Positions 49,590-56,722 of a stretch of DNA of 64,000 nt are shown here, in pieces (the first letter of the stretch is position 1; the number at the start of each line of letters is the position of its first letter). The position numbers were made by a program, and so were the translations under genes. The notes under the pieces were generated by a model, which was given only the letters and a program-made list of their open reading frames with translations, did not search any database and had not been told where the DNA came from. Source of the DNA: Litchfieldia alkalitelluris. Its GTDB lineage: Bacteria; Bacillota; Bacilli; Bacillales; Salisediminibacteriaceae. Location of the stretch: contig NZ_KZ119600.1 in the NCBI RefSeq assembly GCF_002153425.1, forward strand, positions 3,664,120 to 3,728,119. The letters run 5' to 3'.

Positions 49590-49697
49590 TTGACCTCTGG
49601 CTCCAAGGAGGATAAGGAACCAACAGCTGTACATAAGATAAAGGTTTCAATTACAGCGGGCAGCATGGGTGTGAAAAGAGTGACGTTTAATAATTGA
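49590..49697 (+). CDS. possible 35-residue small protein
   Basis: TTG start with GAGGAGG 7 nt upstream, encoding MTSGSKEDKEPTAVHKIKVS and 15 more residues ending VTFNN. It is not recognised. The last ten codons run into the left arm of the terminator hairpin (49670-49745), so stop and terminator overlap. Support is only the RBS and the position at the head of the RAYT-SSB segment. Confidence 0.4.
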   Translation: MTSGSKEDKEPTAVHKIKVSITAGSMGVKRVTFNN

Positions 49698-49745
49698 ACT
49701 CATTTGTTATTTAATAATTTGCTCACTCTTTCACATATTTTTTTT
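49670..49745 (+). terminator. terminator or attenuator upstream of the RAYT gene
   Basis: TGTGAAAAGAGTGA and TCACTCTTTCACA pair (one bulge) around an AT-rich 38-nt loop, then TATTTTTTTT. It ends the 35-codon ORF and would cut off read-through into the RAYT gene. Confidence 0.75.
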
Positions 49746-49778
49746 AGAGAACCAACATTACGAAAGGAGGCCATTGTT

Positions 49779-49817
49779 ATGATGACTACACCGAAAATCT
49801 ATAGAATAAGTGCATGA
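49779..49817 (+). CDS. possible 12-codon leader peptide
   Basis: ATGATGACTACACCG..., MMTTPKIYRISA, with an excellent AAAGGAGG 8 nt upstream. Its TGA overlaps the ATG of the next tiny ORF as ATGA. Possibly a leader that couples translation; no homologue is recognised. Confidence 0.35.
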   Translation: MMTTPKIYRISA

Positions 49818-49867
49818 GAAAGAGTAAATACAACAAAGAACCAAGAGTCATAGACTTTACTTTTTAA
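49814..49867 (+). CDS. possible 17-codon peptide
   Basis: MRKSKYNKEPRVIDFTF, started by an ATGA overlap with the previous tiny ORF and ending 23 nt before the RAYT start. Basic, not recognised. Confidence 0.3.
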   Translation: MRKSKYNKEPRVIDFTF

Positions 49868-49890
49868 CACAAAGGAGTGAAAAACTGAAT

Positions 49891-50589
49891 ATGCCAGTAC
49901 CTAAACGCCAAAATTATCCCGGGGCCGTCTATCATGTGATTAGTCGCGGTGTCCGACGTTCACCTATTTTTCTTAGCACAAATGACTACTTACAGTTTTT
50001 TCGTATATTAAATAATACGATGGAATATGCTCCTTTCAAACTACACGCCTACTGCCTGATGACAAATCATTACCACCTTTTAATTAGTACACAAATGGAT
50101 CCATTAAATAAGGTGATGCATTGTATTAATGGAAGCTATGCAACTTGGTTTAATAAAAAATATAAGCTCTCAGGACATGTTTTTGAAAACCGCTATGCCA
50201 GTCACCCTGTACCTTCAGATTATAAAATAATGACCGTGAGCGCATATATTCACAACAATCCATTGGCCGCTAACATCACAGATGATCCAATAAAATACCC
50301 TTGGAGTAGTTATTACCATTATGCAACCCCTGAAATTATTTCTAAGCCAGTCATCAGGGGAGGTACGAGCGTCCAGGAAACCTTGCCAAAAAATCTCCTC
50401 TTCGCAAGCCGCCCTAACCCCTCGGAATGGAAAAATTCCTCCATTACTTATCCACCACAGCCACCACCTAAATGTTTTACCCGTGATAAAATTCGTCAAT
50501 TATTCCCCATACCGCTTCACATACACTATCAAAACTATGTGAAACGAGAATGGAAGCTTTCTTGTATTCAAGATTCTACTATAAATTAA
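49891..50589 (+). CDS. REP-associated tyrosine transposase (RAYT, Y1 family)
   Basis: 232 residues of the transposase IS200-like (Y1) superfamily, RAYT subgroup. It starts PKRQNYPGAVYHVISRG, has the HUH-type pair His60/His62 in CLMTNHYHLLI, then FNKKYKLSGHVFENRY and the family's SAYIHNNPLAA (a Tyr here is the candidate nucleophile). RAYTs are single-copy, immobile-looking genes thought to cut and spread REP palindromes as single strands. There are no flanking IS ends. The window carries 18 GGGACC-W-GGTCCC palindromes, some within 1 kb on both sides. AAAGGAG lies 13 nt upstream. Confidence 0.88.
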   Translation: MPVPKRQNYPGAVYHVISRGVRRSPIFLSTNDYLQFFRILNNTMEYAPFKLHAYCLMTNHYHLLISTQMDPLNKVMHCINGSYATWFNKKYKLSGHVFENRYASHPVPSDYKIMTVSAYIHNNPLAANITDDPIKYPWSSYYHYATPEIISKPVIRGGTSVQETLPKNLLFASRPNPSEWKNSSITYPPQPPPKCFTRDKIRQLFPIPLHIHYQNYVKREWKLSCIQDSTIN

Positions 50590-50611
50590 ATAAAAACTAG
50601 GAGTGAAGTTC

Positions 50612-51196
50612 ATGTTAAATCAAGTGATGCTTATTGGAAGAATTGCAAAAGATCCTGTAATCCAAACAACAAAGGAAGGGACAGCGCTTACGAGAATATC
50701 TCTTGCCGTTCGCCGACCTTTTAAAAACAACGAGGGCAACTATGATACTGATTTTATTTCCTTAACTGCTTGGAAAAAACTCGCTGAAACGACAGCTGAT
50801 TATTGCTCGAAAGGTTCTCTCGTATGTGTGACAGGAAGAGTTCACATGAGAACCTATGATATAGACGAAAACAAGAGAATTACCACAACTGAAATCGTTG
50901 CAGAAAATATCACTTTTCTACATTTAAAAAGGAATACAAAAACAGAGATGGAAGTTCCAATCCCTGGGAAGCATCCAGTGGCTGCAGGCGAAAGTGTAAA
51001 TGGACATGCTGTTACTGTCAGCTCTTCCCCACCGCCGCAGGCACAGCAAGTAGAAGTAAGTGCAGGCGTTAGCGCAGATCCAACTAATAGTGAAAGGTCA
51101 GTAGCCTCCACCGTGGCCGTGGCTTCACCACCAACACCACCTCCATCTGGTACTGGAACTGATTCCTCCACAAACGGAGCTGAGTTGCCATTTTAG
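50612..51196 (+). CDS. ssb: single-stranded DNA-binding protein
   Basis: 194 residues: an OB-fold domain in the first 105 (MLNQVMLIGRIAKDPVIQTT, FISLTAWKKLAETTADYCSK, CVTGRVHMRTYDI), then a low-complexity Pro/Ser/Thr/Ala tail ending GAELPF. Most SSB tips are DDDIPF-like; this one keeps the final PF but has little acid, which may weaken partner binding. ATG 50612 has AGGAG 8 nt upstream. It lies 22 nt after the RAYT gene and is probably co-transcribed, a suggestive pairing for an enzyme acting on single strands. It may be the competence-type SsbB. Confidence 0.88.
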   Translation: MLNQVMLIGRIAKDPVIQTTKEGTALTRISLAVRRPFKNNEGNYDTDFISLTAWKKLAETTADYCSKGSLVCVTGRVHMRTYDIDENKRITTTEIVAENITFLHLKRNTKTEMEVPIPGKHPVAAGESVNGHAVTVSSSPPPQAQQVEVSAGVSADPTNSERSVASTVAVASPPTPPPSGTGTDSSTNGAELPF

Positions 51197-51271
51197 AGCT
51201 TCAACTTTTGAAAAAAGATGTACCATCGTTTTGCAAATGAATCTATTTTTTCAATAAAAGGAGATGACCTA

Positions 51272-51505
51272 ATGAACGAAATGGACCTACTAAAAACTAT
51301 TTTGCATAAACTTGCCCAAATTGAACGACAAATGATTAAAAAGGAAGATTTCGAAGAACTATCAGAGCAGCTAATCATCCAAGAAGAGCAAATTGAAGTA
51401 GTTCATGAACTTCTCGAAGATCTCCAAGTCAATGTAGATGTGAAGCATAGGGAAAATATCAATAGTGATGAAATACTTCTGAGGTATATTAGGGAGCCTG
51501 TATAA
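51272..51505 (+). CDS. small coiled-coil protein of unknown function
   Basis: 77 residues, MNEMDLLKTILHKLAQIERQ and onwards, acidic and almost entirely helical with heptad-like Leu/Ile spacing. AGGAG lies 8 nt upstream. It is the third gene of the RAYT-ssb unit, which ends at the terminator at 51614. No domain is recognised. Confidence 0.65.
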   Translation: MNEMDLLKTILHKLAQIERQMIKKEDFEELSEQLIIQEEQIEVVHELLEDLQVNVDVKHRENINSDEILLRYIREPV

Positions 51506-51526
51506 AGTAAATTGTCAATAAATTGT

Positions 51527-51544
51527 CGGGGACCTGGTCCCTGA
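51527..51544. repeat. REP palindrome
   Basis: CGGGGACCTGGTCCCTG, preceded by AAATTGT and followed by ACAATTTTGTGAA; 22 nt after the coiled-coil ORF. Confidence 0.85.
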
Positions 51545-51613
51545 CAATTTTGTGAAATGTACAATATACAATGAAAGACCAATATTCCGTAAAGTGAGAG
51601 TCCCAAACGAACT

Positions 51614-51644
51614 AGCCCCTTTCCACGTTGGGGCTCTTATTTTG
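51614..51644 (+). terminator. terminator of the RAYT-ssb unit
   Basis: AGCCCC-N10-GGGGCT stem followed by CTTATTTTG. Confidence 0.78.
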
Positions 51645-51656
51645 TCACAAAAAGTT

Positions 51657-51700
51657 CGGGGACCTGGTCCCCGAACAAAAATTGCGGGACCAGGTCCCCA
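51657..51700 (-). repeat. REP palindrome pair at the epimerase 3' end
   Basis: Cores at 51658-51672 and 51686-51699. On the minus strand the second reads GTTCGGGGACCAGGTCCCCG followed by AACTTTTTGTGAC, 18 nt or more after the epimerase stop, so it can end that transcript. Confidence 0.85.
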
Positions 51701-51717
51701 AATTTTCCCGCAATTTT

Positions 51718-52926
51718 TTATGTCACTATCTTCGAGATCCGCTCCATTGACTCCATTAATCCTCTTGTATTGTGATCCGGTCCTTTCCATGTCTCTACAA
51801 TCGGCTTCGATGTATCAATCTCATTTTCCGAAGTCAGCTGCCAATACCATTCACCGTGCTTCTGATCAATATAGTAATCACGTATATATTCCCATAAATT
51901 ATTGAAATGAGTTAAGTATTTATTCTCACCAGACAACTCATAAGCATTGAGAAGCGCCACCAATCCTTCTGACTGTACCCACCAAACTCGATCTCCGTCC
52001 GTTACCTCTTCACCAATGCTTTCATGAATGAAGCTACCATCTTCCTCCACGCCTCCTTCTAGACAAGCATTGACAATATCAACAGCAGTGGTCTTTATCA
52101 TGTCCATGCGCCGTTCACATCGAAGGACTTTGGCCGCTTCCGTTAGAATCCAACTACCTTCCAAGTCCCTTCCATAAGAAACCAGCGAAGAATCAGGTTC
52201 CCACCTGTTATTAAAGTACACATGAAAATGATTGTCTCCGTTTAAGACCTTTTCAACGATAATATCAAATAACCTTTCAAGACTGGCCTTTAATCCTTCA
52301 TCATCCCAAACTCTGTATAAATTTGTATAGGCTTCAAGCAACTGCAGATGTGTTTTGATCGATTTAGATACATGCAATTCGTGAACTTTATGACTGAGCT
52401 CACTATCTTGCTGCCACTCCCTCGAAAACGCTTCGAAGTATCCTCCGTTTTCAGCATCCACACCATTTTTTTCTAACAAATGATAGAGTTGTTTCCCTTG
52501 TTCTAGAGCTTCTTCAACCCCTGATGCTTGGAAAAATTCAGTCAGGCCATAAATAGCATATGCTTGATTGTACATATGCTTATTTGTATCCTTCCCAAGT
52601 CCATTCTTCTCGTCCACGGACCAGTAAAAGCCACCATGCTCCTTATCTAAAAAATGTTCCATCATATAGTCAAAAGATCGCTGTGCCACCTTCAGGTCAT
52701 CTTCTTGCTTAAATTTCCTGTAAGCAGCAGAGAAACTCCAGAGGATCTTAGAATAAAGAAGGCAGATATGGTCACATTCCTTATCGATGGAGAGATCAAA
52801 GAACAAGTATCCATGAAAGCCATCTCCATATTCATCTACAGCATGCGTCTTCCAGAATGGCAAAATGTGATCCACCAATTCCTTCTCAATCTCCTGCCTC
52901 ACGTTACTGAGATGACTTAATTCCAC
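51718..52926 (-). CDS. AGE-family epimerase, cellobiose 2-epimerase-like
   Basis: 402 residues folding as an (alpha/alpha)6 barrel. Family motifs are HGGFYWSVD, NKHMYNQAYAIYGLTEF, SYGRDLEGSWIL, WWVQSEGLVALL, HGEWYW and GPDHNTRGLMES near the C terminus. These include the His residues used for 2-epimerisation. AGE-family members act on N-acylglucosamine, mannose or cellobiose. The WYW/WKGPDHN arrangement is most like cellobiose 2-epimerases, which convert cellobiose to glucosyl-mannose. GTG start with AAAGGA 9 nt upstream. No sugar transport genes are adjacent. Confidence 0.82.
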   Translation of the reverse strand: MELSHLSNVRQEIEKELVDHILPFWKTHAVDEYGDGFHGYLFFDLSIDKECDHICLLYSKILWSFSAAYRKFKQEDDLKVAQRSFDYMMEHFLDKEHGGFYWSVDEKNGLGKDTNKHMYNQAYAIYGLTEFFQASGVEEALEQGKQLYHLLEKNGVDAENGGYFEAFSREWQQDSELSHKVHELHVSKSIKTHLQLLEAYTNLYRVWDDEGLKASLERLFDIIVEKVLNGDNHFHVYFNNRWEPDSSLVSYGRDLEGSWILTEAAKVLRCERRMDMIKTTAVDIVNACLEGGVEEDGSFIHESIGEEVTDGDRVWWVQSEGLVALLNAYELSGENKYLTHFNNLWEYIRDYYIDQKHGEWYWQLTSENEIDTSKPIVETWKGPDHNTRGLMESMERISKIVT

Positions 52927-52995
52927 ATCAATTCATCCTTTCCAATTCAAATCGTATCCTATAGTTTCCGCAATACACGTTCTAAACATTCACAG

Positions 52996-53025
52996 AAAAT
53001 TCGGGGACCAGGTCCCCGAATTTTA
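52996..53025 (-). terminator. REP palindrome acting as terminator
   Basis: A perfect 29-bp palindrome centred on GGGGACCAGGTCCCC, with AAAATTC/GAATTTT arms. On the minus strand it continues as TTTTCTGTGAA. It lies about 18 nt after the stop of the 53043 gene. Confidence 0.75.
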
Positions 53026-53042
53026 TGTGAACACACCCGCCA

Positions 53043-53426
53043 TTACTCCAGCTCCTTCAACTTCCCTTCCACTCTCTTCATCCACTTCTTATGTGTAGGA
53101 AGGAACACATCACGCATATATGCACCTGGGCTCCACTCATCTCCCAGCTCTTCCTCCATATTACTCGCAACGTAAATAACATTCTGATAAGCTGCAAGCA
53201 CCTCCATATCAGCTTCAGCCTGTCCAAAAATAGATACCATCGTCATATTTTGCTCATCATATGGCGCAATACCTTCTAGCACCTTGCGTAGAAGCCGCTC
53301 ACCAATATCCCCATCCCCCTGTTCATAGCACTCTATAACAAACGTCAAGCTTGGCTCCACTTCTTCCAAAAGGCCAATATATTGTTGTAGAAAACGCTCT
53401 TTAGCCGCTGTCAGCTTTTTAGTCAT
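53043..53426 (-). CDS. hypothetical protein, 127 residues
   Basis: Not recognised. The protein is acidic, largely helical, with no signal peptide or membrane segment (MTKKLTAAKERFLQQYIGLL to KRVEGKLKELE). A GGTG-type RBS lies 9 nt upstream of the ATG. It sits just before the fliS block and is closed by a REP terminator. A link to flagella is only positional. Confidence 0.65.
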   Translation of the reverse strand: MTKKLTAAKERFLQQYIGLLEEVEPSLTFVIECYEQGDGDIGERLLRKVLEGIAPYDEQNMTMVSIFGQAEADMEVLAAYQNVIYVASNMEEELGDEWSPGAYMRDVFLPTHKKWMKRVEGKLKELE

Positions 53427-53882
53427 ATAACATCACCGCTCCTCCTCGCCTCATTCCACATCTTCCCTCTCCGTAAGCCCGCATTTTCACAATACACTCC
53501 CCCTGCAAAAATCTTCTATCCCAATTATTCACTGTGCTCACTCCCTATGACCAATCCTCTAAAATACACTAGCCCATTCCCCATAACACTCGGTTCCCAT
53601 TTTATTACCACACGCCGCCCCATATCAACACAAAGCAAAACAAAAATAAAACCAAAAACAAAAAAGAATGTAGCAGACACTCCCGCCACATTCCCAAAGA
53701 TCCATTCAATATCCAATCCTATTTCAAACTAAATCAACAATTTTATGACTAGGCAGTAGCCCCCAAGTTGAGTTCCATTCCATGGCACCTCTGTTCAAAC
53801 GTCAGCTCCAATGCCAACACCAGACTCCCATGTCCCAGCAAAGCTACCTCGCAAAGCTACCTACCTCACTCTATTACTTACT
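53427..53882. other. intergenic region downstream of fliS
   Basis: A minus-strand ORF of 63 codons (53525-53716, TTG start) would encode a one-helix membrane peptide (VAGVSATFFFVFGFIFVLLC), but it lacks an RBS. No terminator or other element was recognised. Confidence 0.35.
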
Positions 53883-54284
53883 TTACTTATTCCCACCCGC
53901 TCCATGACGACGCTGGCGATCAATTTGAATAACCTGCTTCCAAGTGTCACGGAAATCAACGACAAACGTTTCCGCCTCCTGCAACGCCTTCTTGTCATTG
54001 TTCATATTCGCATCTACGAGACGGCTCAAAATGAAGTCATACATTTGCATCATATTTTTGGCCACCTCAGAATCCGTCTTCAACGTCACCATTAACTCAC
54101 GAATGATATTCTGAGACTTGATCAAATTCGTATTACGGTCCTCCACTTTCCCCTCATCAATCGCTTTTTCCGCACGCTTGATGAACTTAATGCACCCTTC
54201 ATAAAGCATCAAAGTCAACTCACCAGGTGACTTTGTCTCCACTGTATTCTGTTTATATTTCGCATATGGATTATTAATTGCCAT
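53883..54284 (-). CDS. fliS: FliS, flagellin export chaperone
   Basis: 133 residues, four-helix bundle: MAINNPYAKYKQNTVETKSP, ELTLMLYEGCIKFIKRAEKA and a C-terminal VVDFRDTWKQVIQ. It keeps flagellin unfolded for secretion. ATG 54284 has GGGGG 8 nt upstream; 11 upstream codons are rejected. A sigma-D promoter lies about 100 nt upstream. In B. subtilis fliS follows fliD; here flaG and an rpn gene lie between them. Confidence 0.95.
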   Translation of the reverse strand: MAINNPYAKYKQNTVETKSPGELTLMLYEGCIKFIKRAEKAIDEGKVEDRNTNLIKSQNIIRELMVTLKTDSEVAKNMMQMYDFILSRLVDANMNNDKKALQEAETFVVDFRDTWKQVIQIDRQRRHGAGGNK

Positions 54285-54391
54285 AACTGAATCCCCCTTT
54301 AATTGTAACGCGGTCAAGCATCTATATGTAACAACACCACAATTCCGATAAAACTATCGCGAATGATAACATTAATTCACCTTCATATGTA

Positions 54392-54418
54392 ATATCGGAC
54401 TACGAATAGAAATGTTTA
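54392..54418 (-). promoter_or_regulatory. sigma-D promoter of fliS
   Basis: TAAA-N15-TCCGATAT on the minus strand; the B. subtilis sigma-D consensus is TAAA-N15-GCCGATAT, so only one base differs and the spacing is exact. Confidence 0.85.
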
Positions 54419-54420
54419 GG

Positions 54421-54450
54421 AAAAAAATAAACTTGGTAAAATTACCAAGT
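54421..54450 (-). terminator. flaG terminator
   Basis: ACTTGGT-N6-ACCAAGT stem followed by TTATTTTTTT on the minus strand, between flaG and the fliS promoter. Confidence 0.88.
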
Positions 54451-54471
54451 CCACTTTTTCAAAGAAAATCA

Positions 54472-54855
54472 TTAAATTTTTTCATCAATAATAATGCCTG
54501 CGAACTCTAACATAGAAGATATCATATCCAAAAACTCCTTAGGTGGAATCTCCTTTATAACCTCTTCCGTTTCCTGATCAATAACCCGAATCATCATGCG
54601 CTCAAGCTTATCATGCTTCTCAAACTGAAACGACTTAAACTGTGGCGCCTGAGATTGAACTAAATGATTTAACGCATCCAATTTTTCCGACAAAAGCTCC
54701 TCATTCCACTCATGAGACTCCGAACGAGAAACCGCTTCAGCCTGACGCGACGAAGTATCGACACTTCCTTGTGTCTTTTGCGTTTGCGAACGCTCCTGCT
54801 GAACCTGCGTAAAAAGCTCATTTACCGTTATGGCACCCGTTGATTTCACTTCCAT
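54472..54855 (-). CDS. flaG: FlaG/YvyC-family protein
   Basis: 127 residues: a Gln/Ser/Glu-rich, probably unstructured first half, then the FlaG core (FEKHDKLERMMIRVIDQETE, EVIKEIPPKEFLDMIS). FlaG affects flagellar filament length and sits beside fliD in many genomes. ATG 54855 has GGGGG 8 nt upstream. It has its own sigma-D promoter and terminator. Confidence 0.92.
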   Translation of the reverse strand: MEVKSTGAITVNELFTQVQQERSQTQKTQGSVDTSSRQAEAVSRSESHEWNEELLSEKLDALNHLVQSQAPQFKSFQFEKHDKLERMMIRVIDQETEEVIKEIPPKEFLDMISSMLEFAGIIIDEKI

Positions 54856-54891
54856 GTGCAAATCCCCCTACTATTCGGTTTTCTACCCTTT

Positions 54892-54918
54892 ATATCGGAT
54901 TGGAGGAAATAATGTTAA
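54892..54918 (-). promoter_or_regulatory. sigma-D promoter of flaG
   Basis: TTAA-N15-TCCGATAT on the minus strand, about 37 nt upstream of flaG; one mismatch in each element. Confidence 0.7.
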
Positions 54919-54993
54919 GGATAAAATTACATATTTTTTGATAATTAATTTCTATATAACTTTTAGATAAAGTGACTCCGCAGTATTCCAAAA

Positions 54994-55026
54994 CAAAAAG
55001 AGTTGACTAAAATAATTTAGCCAACC
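54994..55026 (-). terminator. rpn terminator
   Basis: GTTGGCTAAA and TTTAGTCAAC stem (one mismatch) followed by TCTTTTTG on the minus strand, about 50 nt after the second rpn ORF. Confidence 0.8.
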
Positions 55027-55074
55027 CACATTTACTTCTCTATGTTCAGTTGCAATGTAAAATTCTTGTTACCT

Positions 55075-55965
55075 CTAGTTTCTTAAGCCTTTAATAAGTT
55101 TTTCATCTAATCCCGTTATTTCATTAATTTCTTCTATTTCAAAGCCTTTTTCAAGCAATCTACTAGCTACTTCGATGGCCTTTTTCCGCTCCCCTTCTGA
55201 AAACCCTTTTTGCCGCCCTCTTTGAATTCCCTTTTCAATACCTTTCCGCTCCCAAGAACTTATCATTTCCATAATTTCATGGCCCTCCTTTTTAGGTAAT
55301 TCTTCTAGTTCACCTTCCAAAAGTAATTCCTCATCTGGGGACAAATTTAAATAAGACTCAAAAAATCCAGTAATTAAACTCATCTTTGCAGGATTCAACT
55401 GCATTTTTACCATTAATCTTAAAAATTATTTTTTCACCTGCACCCTCTCCGTTTTATCATATCCCATCTTACATAAGAGGGCAGTTGCAACCGGATTCGG
55501 ATAACTAAGAAAATCCCTCCAATTTAAATTTCTCAATTGAAGAGTAAAAAAGTGAAAATTCAGAATATCTAAAAAAGGAGTTTTCATCTTGAATCTATCC
55601 GACTCAACCTTTTCTTTATCATAGCTAAAAATTGCGATAGGGACAATAGTACAGCGGTATTTTTCATACAATCTGCTGAAGTAAATAAACATTCTATCGG
55701 AGAATTCCGGTTCATAGTACGATTGTGGTTCAACATGAATAATGATAATTGCATCCTCATCTTTCAATCTCGTTTCAATTAAAAGGTCTACACGACGCTT
55801 TTCACCTTTTATAATATCAGTGTAGACTTCTTCAGATAGAAACCTCGAATTGCTAAAATCAATATGTTCATATACTTTAGGAAAAAACGCTAAAATAAAT
55901 TCTTCAAAAAATGTAGTAATAAGCTCCTTAAACCATCGATCATGATCTTGACTATGAGCCTTCAT
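55075..55965 (-). pseudogene. Rpn-family PD-(D/E)XK nuclease/transposase, split by a stop codon
   Basis: Two ORFs in the same frame. The first (55965-55426, about 179 residues from MKAHSQDHDRWFKELI) carries the nuclease core RRVDLLIETRL...IIIIHVEPQSYYEP. The second (55413-55075, 112 residues) carries the usual C-terminal GIEKGIQRGRQKGFSEGERK and LITGFFESYLNL. They are separated only by TAA and four codons, and GAA to TAA is the simplest explanation. The gene has its own promoter and terminator and lies inside the flagellar cluster. Either it is a pseudogene or the C-terminal part is made separately. Confidence 0.75.
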
Positions 55966-56043
55966 CAACGCCCCCCCTAGCAAACATTGTGATCTCATTC
56001 ACATATACCGCGACAACAAACGAACAAACGTTCTTTTATTTAT

Positions 56044-56072
56044 AGTATACCCTTTAAATGGATAACTGTAAA
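56044..56072 (-). promoter_or_regulatory. sigma-A promoter of the rpn gene
   Basis: TTTACA-N17-TATACT on the minus strand, about 80 nt upstream of the rpn start. The remainder of 55966-56288 holds no gene and no clear terminator for fliT. Confidence 0.7.
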
Positions 56073-56288
56073 GATAATACACAATAAAAGAGGATTGAAG
56101 AGCCATTACGCCCTATCAACCCCCTTTTTGGAAAACTATAGTTTCATTTCTGTGAATAGATGACGACTACGTCTAACTGAATACCTTGATCAATCTCCAG
56201 CAGAGAAGTTTAAATTCAACTCCTTGCATACAGTCCGCATATAAACCTGAGACCCCGTAACTAACAATACATCAAAAATTAATATTAC

Positions 56289-56645
56289 CTATTTTTTAGA
56301 ATCAAAAAACACGCCGTCAGCAGTTGGTCCCTCATAAGGAGACTCATACTTCTTACCAGTTTCCTTGCGCTGCTGGAGCTTCGTAATATCCATTCGGATC
56401 AGCCCCTGCGCAGCCGCAATCTTCTGATTAACCACCTTGTTCATCGCTACTATATCCTGCCCCAGCTTTTCCTCATCTTCATTTTGAGGCCGACTCACAT
56501 GAGGGATAAGCTGCTCCCGTTTTTCCAGCATATCATTCATAGTCTCGATGTATGCATCCCTGTCATCTTCATCCTTAGGCATAGGCTTCTGTAAATGATC
56601 ATATAAACCTTTCGTTAAGGTATGAACAGCTTTCAAAATCTTCAT
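56289..56645 (-). CDS. fliT: FliT-like flagellar chaperone
   Basis: 118 residues, helical, acidic-basic mixed, with the motif region MLEKREQLIPHV and the C-terminal GKKYESPYEGPTADGVFFDS shared with Bacillus FliT proteins. FliT is the export chaperone of the cap protein FliD, whose gene lies 77 nt upstream. It is probably co-transcribed with fliD from the sigma-D promoter at 58911. Confidence 0.85.
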   Translation of the reverse strand: MKILKAVHTLTKGLYDHLQKPMPKDEDDRDAYIETMNDMLEKREQLIPHVSRPQNEDEEKLGQDIVAMNKVVNQKIAAAQGLIRMDITKLQQRKETGKKYESPYEGPTADGVFFDSKK

Positions 56646-56722
56646 GGTTAGCCTCCTTCCTTCGCGCTAGTTTCCCAGGTTGAAAATAAGCTACAAGCCT
56701 ATTTTACACCTAGAAATTTCAA

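Noticed and set aside
49567-49660. Riboswitch-like leader upstream of the RAYT gene
   Set aside because: No known riboswitch core could be matched; the purine-rich motifs are better explained as the RBS of a small ORF.
53525-53716. 63-codon membrane peptide ORF
   Set aside because: TTG start without an RBS and no supporting context; kept only as a note.
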